This document shows, one piece after another, positions 1 to 6,709 of a stretch of DNA of 11,090 nt; positions within the stretch are counted from its first letter, which is position 1, and each line of letters begins with the position of its first letter. The DNA is from Neisseriaceae bacterium (lineage in GTDB: Bacteria; Pseudomonadota; Gammaproteobacteria; Burkholderiales; UBA11063), in NCBI GenBank assembly GCA_027371515.1, contig DAHXMX010000025.1, positions 1 to 11,090 of the forward strand. The letters are read 5' to 3'. The translations under genes and the position numbers were made by a program. The notes beneath the pieces are model-generated. The model saw nothing but the letters and a program-made list of their open reading frames with translations. It had not been told where the DNA came from and ran no database searches.

Positions 1-77
1 AAAAATAATAATATTCAGCATAAAAAGCCACGCACATCGGCTAAAAATCAGCAATCTACTCCGCAAAAGCCGTATCT
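1..77 (+). pseudogene. Upstream fragment of the gene split by the IS (probable tape measure protein)
   Basis: Reading from base 1 gives 25 sense codons up to the IS end. They are rich in Lys, Asn, Gln and Pro and look like a hydrophilic linker. The frame runs into the IS and stops at 115-117, adding a few IS-encoded residues. If the IS (78-1318) is removed, the split codon 76-77+1319 becomes CTT (Leu) and the frame continues without a stop into the long frame ending at 2936. This is the evidence that both pieces belong to one gene. The gene begins outside the window. Its identity as a tape measure protein is inferred from the downstream piece and the gene order. There is no domain evidence in these 25 codons. 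Confidence 0.55.
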
Positions 78-92
78 GGGGCTGTTGAATTC
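78..92 (+). repeat. Left terminal inverted repeat of the IS
   Basis: GGGGCTGTTGAATTC. It matches the reverse complement of 1304-1318 at 12 of 15 positions, with mismatches at positions 4, 13 and 14. In IS5-family elements such repeats are the sites bound and cut by the transposase. Confidence 0.65.
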
Positions 93-205
93 TAAAATTT
101 TTGCCAACGTGTTGTAAAAAAACCAAGCCAGCTGCAAATTTTTTTATAAAGCTAGCCTAATTTAATCTTAAATTTCACTTAATTTTGCCATTTTTACTGT
201 TGAAA

Positions 206-228
206 TCCGAAATTTGGCATATTTCGGA
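206..228 (-). terminator. Candidate terminator hairpin after the transposase gene
   Basis: TCCGAAAT and ATTTCGGA form a perfect 8-bp stem with a 7-base loop, starting about 10 bases beyond the transposase stop codon. On the minus strand the stem is followed by only a short T run (TTTC). Position and symmetry fit a transcription end for the transposase message, but the weak T tract makes this uncertain. Confidence 0.4.
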
Positions 229-238
229 CAAAGTTATC

Positions 239-1201
239 CTAGGTGATATGCACATCAGGCATGTTTAACGTCACAATTCTTTTTAAGTTGAAACCAATTG
301 CAAACATAAAGCAGGCAAATTGATTTTTAGCTATTCCAACATATCTAACTCGCTGTTCTCTTTGTGAGAATACTCTTTCGTATGGAGCTCTGAGCTTTGA
401 ATACCAAGAGTCAAGATCCTTATTTTTTGTTTTCATGTTCCTAATTTGAATTGCAGCCAAATGTAATCCTCTACGTTTAGCTTCAATTTGACAAGGTTGA
501 ATGCAATAGCCTTTATCAGCATAGGTAGCACCAGTCTTAGGTGCAACATGTTTATAGCCTTTAGCATCAGTTACATTAGCTGGAGTTATTGCTATCTTAT
601 TAATTAATCCACTTTGCATATCTACGGATGTATGTTGCTTATAGCCATACCAGTATTTATTTTTCCCCTTAGCTCCAATTCTTGCTTGTTTATCATGTGC
701 AACTTTGGGTAATGTTTCATTATTTAGTTTTTCATATTTTAATGCTAGTGCTTTATCTCTCTCTTCCCAAAGTTTGGCTTTAGCTATTAAGTGCGCACTA
801 TCTACAAATGTAAATACTTCACTCATTAAACCTTGGTTCTGTAATTGTTGCTTTAAATCAGCAAATATTTCAGAAAGTAAACTTGTGCCAACCCTAGACC
901 TAAATTTTGTAAATACCGTAAAGTCGGGTGTAATTTCAGTTAAATCAAATCCACAAAACCATTTGCCAGCATTACTATCAGATAAATACTTCGCTAAATC
1001 TCTATCACTTAAGTTTTCCATGAATTGTAGTAACAAGCATTTGAACAAACGAAGTGCCCCAAAACCTTGATTATTATTCTCTGTTTTTATCTTACCTAAT
1101 AACTTTTCTGCATTCTTAAACGACCATACGTTTGCAAATTTACGATATTCATGATCAGCTGGAACTAAGTCATCTAAACACACAAAACTTACTTGGTACA
1201 T
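239..1201 (-). CDS. IS5-family DDE transposase
   Basis: A 320-residue transposase that would cut and join the IS ends. Numbered from the chosen start, the N-terminal part (about 46-102) carries the helical region typical of this family, with the LSDRDLA segment, FCGFDL and PDFTVFTKFR. The catalytic core shows the three acidic residues in family context: D134 in FVDSAH, D229 in YADKGY, and E275 in YERVF, followed by the RYVGIAKN segment common in IS5 transposases. The length is normal for the family and no frameshift is visible. The start at 1201 is chosen because GGAGG lies 5 bases upstream of it. An ATG at 1228 in the same frame would add nine residues but has no clear ribosome binding site. 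The gene reads against the surrounding tail genes. It looks intact and potentially active. Confidence 0.93.
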   Translation of the reverse strand: MYQVSFVCLDDLVPADHEYRKFANVWSFKNAEKLLGKIKTENNNQGFGALRLFKCLLLQFMENLSDRDLAKYLSDSNAGKWFCGFDLTEITPDFTVFTKFRSRVGTSLLSEIFADLKQQLQNQGLMSEVFTFVDSAHLIAKAKLWEERDKALALKYEKLNNETLPKVAHDKQARIGAKGKNKYWYGYKQHTSVDMQSGLINKIAITPANVTDAKGYKHVAPKTGATYADKGYCIQPCQIEAKRRGLHLAAIQIRNMKTKNKDLDSWYSKLRAPYERVFSQREQRVRYVGIAKNQFACFMFAIGFNLKRIVTLNMPDVHIT

Positions 1202-1206
1202 AAAAA

Positions 1207-1211
1207 CCTCC
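1207..1211 (-). promoter_or_regulatory. Ribosome binding site of the transposase
   Basis: CCTCC on the plus strand reads GGAGG on the minus strand, 5 bases before the ATG at 1201. It decides between this start and the in-frame ATG at 1228. Confidence 0.75.
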
Positions 1212-1260
1212 AGAAATTTAACATTCACAACGGTTATTTTATATCAAATACATTGCAAAT

Positions 1261-1288
1261 ATTATACTTTTTCAAAGCTTTTGATTAA
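1261..1288 (-). promoter_or_regulatory. Candidate promoter of the transposase gene
   Basis: On the minus strand a perfect -10 hexamer TATAAT lies at 1266-1261. A poor -35 candidate, TTAATC at 1288-1283, stands 16 bases upstream of it. Transcription would start near 1254, leaving an untranslated leader of about 50 bases before the start codon. The -10 box is strong and the -35 box matches at only three positions. Confidence 0.45.
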
Positions 1289-1298
1289 GTTTTATTAA

Positions 1299-1317
1299 GG
1301 CCTGTTTTCAACAGGCC
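1299..1317. repeat. Perfect hairpin at the right end of the IS
   Basis: GGCCTGTT and AACAGGCC are perfect 8-bp arms around a 3-base loop (TTC). The hairpin overlaps the terminal inverted repeat. It lies upstream of the transposase promoter, where a hairpin in incoming phage mRNA could hinder readthrough into the IS. That role is inference. It lacks the T run of a full terminator. Confidence 0.6.
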
Positions 1318-1318
1318 C
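1304..1318 (-). repeat. Right terminal inverted repeat of the IS
   Basis: Read on the minus strand this is GGGCCTGTTGAAAAC, the partner of the left repeat at 78-92. It overlaps the perfect hairpin at 1299-1317, so this end of the element can also fold on itself, unlike the left end. Confidence 0.65.
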
Positions 1319-2936
1319 TAAAAGTGTTAAGGATTTTAATAAGGTACTCAAGGATGCAACTAACGATAATACTTCTATAGTCAAACAATTTAAAGAAATC
1401 AACAAATCCCTACTTGAATTTAACAAGCAACTTAAAAATACCAATGATAATGTCAAAGATAGTAACTCCAGCAATAAAAACAATGGTGGTAATAACAGCA
1501 ATACTATAGCTACCATTGCCAAAACAGTTGCTGGTGGTTTACCACTTTATTATGCTACTGAGGCGTTTAGAAGTTATGCTGCAACCAATGCGCTGGATTA
1601 CGGCAATAATTTAATGAATCCACTGGCTTATGCCAGCCAAAGACGTGGATTACAATTTGAGCAAGATAGAAGTATTGCTAGTGGTATTGGTGCATTATTG
1701 GGTGGTGCTATTGGTTCAATTATACCTGGTGTTGGTACAGCAATTGGGGTGGGAATTGGTGCAACTGCTGGTTCACAAATCGGTAATTTAGGTTATAGCT
1801 ACTTTGGTGGGCAAGATAATGCCCAAGACCAGCTTCAATATGAGGTAAGCCAAAATTATACTAATCTGATGCGGGGTAATAGCCTATCGCACCAGTTAGC
1901 ATCCATGTATGGCAATACTTTTAATAAACCCAGTGAGAATATGTTTTTATTGCCACAGTACCTACAAATGGGTAATATGAACCAGTTTGGCGGTAATTTA
2001 TCACAGTCTGACCTTGCAGGAGTTGCCAAAATATCTGATCGCTATAATGCTAATCCTGCACAAATTGGTAGCTTAATTACCCAGATTAATGCATCCGTTA
2101 AAGATATGAGTGCCACATTGTTAAACGTTGACTCTCACGCACAAAAAACTGGTGGTGATATTGTGTCTCAATTGGCAGTAGCAGTGCAACTTATGCAAAA
2201 AGGTGGCTTATCTGCACCTGATGCGATAAATAAAGCATTCAATCAAAATTTATATGGCACTACTTATGCAGGAGCACAAAATGGTTATTTCCAAAGCTCA
2301 TATATTAATCAATTTAGGTTACGTACCTTAGGCAAAGTTGCGGGCATTGATGTTGAAGGAGTAATGCAAGCCGATCCAAATGCAATTGCTAAATTTAATC
2401 GACTGCAATCACGTGCCGAGAATAATCGGCTAACACCTAATGCTGGTAATTTATTGGTAAACATGGTATCCCAAAGTTTAGGCTTAGGTAATGGCACAAT
2501 CAGTGCTAATGGTGCTAATCAAGGAACGTCTACACCATACACCGATATATTTAACAAACTGAGTAATCCTGAAACCGTACAACAAAAAAACTATAAGAGT
2601 TTGGGTGTTAAAAATCCTGACCAAGACCTGTATGGCGAAATCAATCTGCACAATTCGTTAAAATCCTCTGTCGTTGATAAGGTGACTAACTGGGGTGCTG
2701 GCATTGTAGATAAAGGTAAACAATATGTTAGTGAGGGTTTAACCCATGTATTAGCAAAGGAATACTTATCTAATCTGCAACAAATGGAGGTGGATAAAAA
2801 ATCAGGCAATATGGCAGATTATCAAAACTTGGAGCGGTTAAATAAAAACCTAGAGCAGCAGATTAAAGCCCTAAATAAGAATACCCAAGCCTTACAACAA
2901 AAGAATATTGCAGGAGGTAGTAGTTATGGCAACTAA
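1319..2936 (+). pseudogene. 3' part of a tail tape measure-like gene, cut off from its start by the IS
   Basis: An open frame of about 538 codons starts at the IS end. The first ATG (1614) has no convincing ribosome binding site, and coding-like sequence extends upstream of it without a stop back to 1299, so 1614 is unlikely to be the natural start. Before 1614 the frame encodes a charged, coiled-coil-like stretch and an Asn-rich linker. After it comes a Gly/Ala-rich hydrophobic stretch (residues 22-58 from the ATG) with regularly spaced glycines, then a long helical Gln/Asn-rich body. A Lys/Glu/Gln-rich coiled coil fills roughly the last 55 residues. Tape measure proteins set tail length and combine coiled coils with hydrophobic segments. 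The position just before the gp43-like gene is where Mu-type phages encode this protein. The stop overlaps the next gene by 11 bases. The tape measure call rests on context and composition, not on a specific motif. A 440-residue product from 1614 cannot be excluded. Confidence 0.65.
2912..2917 (+). promoter_or_regulatory. Ribosome binding site that fixes the start of the gp43-like gene
   Basis: AGGAGG lies 8 bases before the ATG at 2926 and inside the end of the preceding frame. It favours 2926 over a TTG six codons upstream (2908), which has no such site in front of it. Confidence 0.8.
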
Positions 2937-4212
2937 TGCCTCTTTGTATAATTTGCTAGGTCTAACCGAACAAGGTCTGCAATTATTTAACGGTTGGGAT
3001 TTACAAAATGCCCAATATAACGGCGTTAATTTTTATATTGCTAAACCATTTGGCTCAGGTAGTATTACTAACACTTTGGATATTATCAACACCGCAACTG
3101 CCATTATTGGCACTGATACTAATTCATTCCCACTAAATAGCAACCTACCAGTTAGCACAAAAGAATATTTACAGGAAATACGAGACAATGTTCGGCGTAA
3201 ATTGGTGGTACATCCACTGGTTAATACTAACTCCAATATTATTGAGGACTTGGGTTTTGAGGTTGAACGGTTCAATGGTATAGGTTTAATTGTTGGTGAT
3301 AGCTATTACACCGCATATAGCAATCTGTATAACTACTTTTTAGCTCGACAAGGCGATGTGACTTTTGAAAATATCCCCAAAGAATACCGCAATGTATTGC
3401 AACATCCAGTGCGGGGTAAAATAGAAAATGTATTCTTGCATGAGTTTCGGGTGATTCATAGCTCACAACGTTGGAAAGGTATATTATTTGAATTTACCTT
3501 TGTGGCACAAGAAGTAACTGCAATTACACAAAAATCCCAATCTACTATCAATAAAGTTAATCAGATGTTTAACCTAATTATTGGCAGCATCAATGACATA
3601 TTAGCTATTATTGCACAAATTGAAGCCTACGGTAACATGATAAGCACATACTTTAACAGTACCACCCCAAGTAATGCAGTGAATTTTGCCAATCAAACTG
3701 TGCCGCAAATTAAGAATTATACTGTGCCATTATTACGCAATACCGCTACCATTTTATACAATAATTTTAAGCCACAAAGCTACACTAATTATTATTTTGA
3801 AAACCAAACGGTGGACTATTCAAAATTTGGGGTACTAACTCCATATGCCACTGGTTCGGATGATACCAGCATAAATGCATTACTACAGATTTACAATGTT
3901 AACGTGCAAAATGAAATCAATCAAATCAATGGCTATGGATTAAATATCCAAGCTAATAACCTGATAACCTCACTCAAAAATAGCTATGTCAATTTGCTGG
4001 ATTTGTCTAAAAATTTGTCCATCAATAATAGCAGCCAGTATATTAGCTATCCAGTCCCATACACCATGTCGATCCGAGAATTATGTTTTAACAATAATCT
4101 CGACTTTGATGATGTCAGTGTTATACAAAATATTATTGCTGCAAATCCTGGCAAATTTGCTTCAGTCAACAAGATAGTAGTTGATACTGTTTTACTATTA
4201 CCGAGAGCATAA
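2926..4212 (+). CDS. Phage DNA circularisation / tail protein, Mu gp43-like
   Basis: A 428-residue protein. The N-terminal 170 residues follow the pattern of the DNA-circularisation N domain: W24 and NGVNFYIAK (32-40), RRKLVVHPLV (90-99), IIEDLGFEV (105-113), IVGDSYYTAYSNL (122-134), and LQHPVRGK (158-165). In this family the corresponding text is a basic V-H-x-P segment, an E-D-x-G segment, a G-D-x-Y segment and a final H-P-x-x-G. The middle is a long Asn/Ile-rich helical region. The last 50 or so residues (YPVPYTMSIRELC to the terminal LLLPRA) look like a LysM-type tail module. Despite its historical name, the family is now viewed mainly as a tail component located between tape measure and hub genes. 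It overlaps the tape measure frame by 11 bases and is followed by the hub gene after 2 bases. Confidence 0.8.
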   Translation: MATNASLYNLLGLTEQGLQLFNGWDLQNAQYNGVNFYIAKPFGSGSITNTLDIINTATAIIGTDTNSFPLNSNLPVSTKEYLQEIRDNVRRKLVVHPLVNTNSNIIEDLGFEVERFNGIGLIVGDSYYTAYSNLYNYFLARQGDVTFENIPKEYRNVLQHPVRGKIENVFLHEFRVIHSSQRWKGILFEFTFVAQEVTAITQKSQSTINKVNQMFNLIIGSINDILAIIAQIEAYGNMISTYFNSTTPSNAVNFANQTVPQIKNYTVPLLRNTATILYNNFKPQSYTNYYFENQTVDYSKFGVLTPYATGSDDTSINALLQIYNVNVQNEINQINGYGLNIQANNLITSLKNSYVNLLDLSKNLSINNSSQYISYPVPYTMSIRELCFNNNLDFDDVSVIQNIIAANPGKFASVNKIVVDTVLLLPRA

Positions 4213-4214
4213 TC

Positions 4215-5645
4215 ATGAATAACGTTAGCTATATGGTTTCAATCTTTGACATTATTACTAATCAGAATAACATTATCAGTAATGACACTAACGATATTAC
4301 TGGACTGCTCAGTAATTACGGCATAGAGCGAATACTAATCATGAATAATCTATTTATGCCATTAGCCAATAGTGCTGTGATTGATTTAACTTATAGTGCC
4401 AGCAACAATAAAACCAAGCTATTTAACTCGGCAATTGCCGAAGGTAATTTAGTAAAAATTGAGGAGGTTTTTAATAATAATTACAAAACAGTGTTTGTGG
4501 GTTATATTGCTACGGTAAATATTGGTCAGGATACCCAAATTGGCTTAAACCTGACGCTTAATTGTTTATCACTACTTGGGCAATTATCTTACCAATTGGT
4601 GGCTAATGATATTGATGATACCTTAATGCTCGGTGGTGGCGAGTTTCCAATTACAGATTTTGTGGCTAATCAAGTGGAGCTTGGCAAAATTCTGGTGGCA
4701 TTTCAAAACCAATCGCTTATGAGCTATGCACTTAATCATCAAATAATCAGTAGTTATGATAATTATGATGGGCAACAATTAGCCTTTTTAATCCCAACTG
4801 GGCAAGATGGTTTAAATAGTAAAACTGCGGTTTATTTCTTTGCTTCAACTAATGACAATCGCTTTGATAGTTTATTGCGTACTGTATATGCTTATCAGCG
4901 TTTAATCTATCAGGATTTAGATGGCACAATTAAAATAGCCATACCATCAGTTGCTGAGACTGCTGTTGGTAGTTTTTATCAGTTTGATATTGGCAAATTT
5001 AACGATACGGTTGATAATAACAGCATCAAGTATGAACGCTATAACATTGCTAAAAATGCAGGCATCGTTTGTAATCGTGCCTTTGCTTCCCTGATACCAG
5101 TTGGGTTTAATTTGGTAGGCAAAAATGAGAAGGATACGATTAATTACGTATCCAACTTGTCGGGTAAAATATTTACACGTGGGCAGGCGTTATTAAACTC
5201 AGGCATCTTTACTATCAGTAAGCATGACATTATCGATTTAAGTGACAACATTGTTAAAGACCCAACCCTACTTCGGTTATTTGATATTACGCAAGGCAGT
5301 AACAGCAATATTGTAGCCACTGATGTGTCAGGAGTTAAAAGTAACAAACCAATTGTCGGATTATATGCTAATCGCTTATTGGCGCAGGATGCTTTCCTAG
5401 AAACACAGCTAGAAATAGATTTGCCACGCCTATCTTGCTACAATGCAGCTAATGGTGAGTTAACCGATATACCGTTAGGCTATACAGTCAATGTTGATGA
5501 TAACGGCAATCTGGGATTAGAAACTAACAAACTCTATTGTTACCAGATGGCATTAAACTATGACATCAACAATGGTACAAGGTTAAGTCTTGGATTATGT
5601 AAACCCTACAGTTTTACAACACTGTGGGATGGAACAAATGAGTAG
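4215..5645 (+). CDS. Baseplate hub protein, Mu gp44 / P2 gpD-like
   Basis: A 476-residue protein lying exactly where Mu-type phages encode the hub that joins the tail tube to the spike. Early residues show a beta-rich pattern (ITGLLSNYGIERILIMNN and AVIDLTYSAS), then KTVFVGYIATVNIG, typical of the first barrel domain of hub proteins. The C-terminus has IPLGYTVNV, LYCYQMALNY and TRLSLGLCKPYSF, resembling the end of gp44/gpD proteins, where a field-width domain closes with a repeated strand pattern. No transmembrane segment or signal peptide is seen. It starts 2 bases after the previous stop, with a partial GAGAG site at 4203-4207. It is longer than Mu gp44 (about 380 residues), mainly in the middle. 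The call rests on order and overall pattern more than on a diagnostic motif. Confidence 0.68.
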   Translation: MNNVSYMVSIFDIITNQNNIISNDTNDITGLLSNYGIERILIMNNLFMPLANSAVIDLTYSASNNKTKLFNSAIAEGNLVKIEEVFNNNYKTVFVGYIATVNIGQDTQIGLNLTLNCLSLLGQLSYQLVANDIDDTLMLGGGEFPITDFVANQVELGKILVAFQNQSLMSYALNHQIISSYDNYDGQQLAFLIPTGQDGLNSKTAVYFFASTNDNRFDSLLRTVYAYQRLIYQDLDGTIKIAIPSVAETAVGSFYQFDIGKFNDTVDNNSIKYERYNIAKNAGIVCNRAFASLIPVGFNLVGKNEKDTINYVSNLSGKIFTRGQALLNSGIFTISKHDIIDLSDNIVKDPTLLRLFDITQGSNSNIVATDVSGVKSNKPIVGLYANRLLAQDAFLETQLEIDLPRLSCYNAANGELTDIPLGYTVNVDDNGNLGLETNKLYCYQMALNYDINNGTRLSLGLCKPYSFTTLWDGTNE

Positions 5646-5650
5646 AAATT

Positions 5651-6316
5651 ATGAGCGACTTCAGAAAAGCAATTAACTGGGTAAAAACCAGATCATTAAT
5701 CTTGGCTGGGTTTATTAAAAATGCCAAGTTTAATAATGATGGCAACCCTAGCGTTACCACCGATGTAAATAACGTCACAGTTATTGGTAATAACCGCCAG
5801 AATGTTGCTTGTGTATTTCCATATGGCTATTTTAGTGTACCTAAAGATGGTATTAATGCAGTATTACTCAATACTGGAGATACTGGCAGCAATCCATTGG
5901 TTCTCGGTGTATTGGTAGGGTTTGATAATTTACCCTATACACCAAAGCCTGGTGAAGGTGGATTATTTAGCGATAACTGGATACTGGTGCAACAAAATGA
6001 TGCTATTCGGGCTTACAAGATTGATGATGCAGATTATAGTGCAACTCTACCTAGTGGCGAATGGTTAGGTAAATATTTGACTGATATTTTAACTAGACTT
6101 AATGCAATTGATAGTTACCTTAACACCCATACTCATACTGGAGTGCAAACTGGCACTAGTGTATCTGGGATTGCCAATCCAATTACACCAGATCCAAATA
6201 TAGATAAAGACAAAACCTCAATTAGTAATGAGGAATATTTGCTTAATGATAGTGCCAAACCAATTAGTACGTCACTTTCTCGTGAATTTGATATTGATGC
6301 AGTCGTGGATTATTAG
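5651..6316 (+). CDS. Baseplate spike protein, Mu gp45 / gpV-like
   Basis: A 221-residue protein expected to form the trimeric spike that pierces the target outer membrane. Residues of about 40-95 form an OB-fold-like stretch (NVTVIGNNRQNVACVFPYGY, GINAVLLNTGDTGSNPLVLGVL) as in Mu gp45. GEGGLFSDNWILVQQ (101-115) follows as in the family. After a helical segment ending at about 156 comes the HTHTGVQTG motif (160-168). In the spikes of P2 and related phages an H-x-H pair near the tip binds iron across the trimer; H160 and H162 are the candidate ligands here, by analogy. An Asp-rich tail of about 45 residues follows the motif. The gene lies 5 bases after the hub gene and ends one base before the gp46-like start, with no strong ribosome binding site of its own, suggesting coupled translation. 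Confidence 0.85.
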   Translation: MSDFRKAINWVKTRSLILAGFIKNAKFNNDGNPSVTTDVNNVTVIGNNRQNVACVFPYGYFSVPKDGINAVLLNTGDTGSNPLVLGVLVGFDNLPYTPKPGEGGLFSDNWILVQQNDAIRAYKIDDADYSATLPSGEWLGKYLTDILTRLNAIDSYLNTHTHTGVQTGTSVSGIANPITPDPNIDKDKTSISNEEYLLNDSAKPISTSLSREFDIDAVVDY

Positions 6317-6317
6317 C

Positions 6318-6695
6318 ATGTATTACAACACCAGTATTTACCTTGACCCTGATACTCAGGATTATGTTAATTTGAATGGACAAATTGAAAATCAAAATCA
6401 AGTAGTAACTGAGATTTATTTAAGGTTAACCATACCGCAGAAAAAGTACATGTATGCCAAAGACCCAACGCTTGGTAGTTTGTTGTATAGCTTGAGTAAC
6501 AAACGTGGCACGGTAAATAAAACCCAATTGGCACAAATTGTAGCTAATGCATTAAAACCAATGGTAGAACAAAGAAAAATTACTATTCAAGAGATAAGAA
6601 TACCACGCTTAGTATTAGGCAATATCTCAATTGAGGTTAATTGCACCGATACCAGTGGTGAGCAGATTCATTTTGTACTTAATGCGGTTATATAG
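6318..6695 (+). CDS. Baseplate protein, Mu gp46-like
   Basis: A 125-residue protein. Early residues read IYLDPDTQDYVNLNG, matching the opening of Mu gp46-type proteins. The middle has the short basic-aromatic segment and then DPTLGSLLYSL, the family's L-G-S-x-L motif, followed by a helical region around LAQIVANALKPMVEQ. The last third is beta-rich (PRLVLGNISIEVN). Such proteins are small baseplate components comparable in position to gp25/W-like proteins. The start at 6318 is chosen because it falls one base after the spike stop codon and begins directly with the family pattern. An in-frame ATG at 6228 would create an 89-base overlap and 30 residues with no family resemblance. No strong ribosome binding site is visible, so reinitiation after the spike gene is likely. 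Confidence 0.77.
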   Translation: MYYNTSIYLDPDTQDYVNLNGQIENQNQVVTEIYLRLTIPQKKYMYAKDPTLGSLLYSLSNKRGTVNKTQLAQIVANALKPMVEQRKITIQEIRIPRLVLGNISIEVNCTDTSGEQIHFVLNAVI

Positions 6696-6709
6696 TTTGA
6701 GATTATTTG

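Larger units (their letters stand above)
78..1318 (-). mobile_element. IS5-family insertion sequence, complete, about 1.24 kb
   Basis: The element has one transposase gene read leftward and imperfect terminal inverted repeats at 78 and 1318 (GGGGCTGTTGAA against GGGCCTGTTGAA, 11 of 12 matching). Size, single-gene layout and transposase type fit the IS5 family. The flanks show no obvious target duplication: TCT precedes the left end and TAA follows the right end. Other marks of the element are an 8-bp-arm hairpin at the right end and a second copy of the CTGTTGAAA core inside the left end at 197-205. The insertion lies in a phage tail gene and interrupts it. The exact ends come from reading the repeats by eye and could be off by a base or two. 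Confidence 0.8.

Noticed and set aside
705..1070. Rightward open frame of 121 codons inside the transposase region
   Set aside because: It lies fully antisense to a transposase with clear catalytic residues, has no ribosome binding site, and has no family-like pattern.
1270..1298. Possible outward promoter from the IS into the tape measure remnant (TTTCAA, 17 bases, TATTAA)
   Set aside because: Only 3 of 6 and 4 of 6 consensus matches in very AT-rich DNA, so chance is a sufficient explanation.
1295..1522. Leftward open frame rich in Leu, Ser and Val that resembles a membrane peptide
   Set aside because: It is the antisense of the Asn/Lys-rich coiled part of the tape measure remnant. The hydrophobic look follows from reading AT-rich Asn/Lys codons backward.
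3986..4177. Small rightward open frame of 63 codons inside the gp43-like gene
   Set aside because: It sits in another frame over the LysM-like end of a well-supported protein and has no separate start signal.
6228..6317. Upstream in-frame start for the gp46-like gene
   Set aside because: It would overlap the spike gene by 89 bases, and the added residues do not resemble the family. The family pattern begins at the ATG at 6318.
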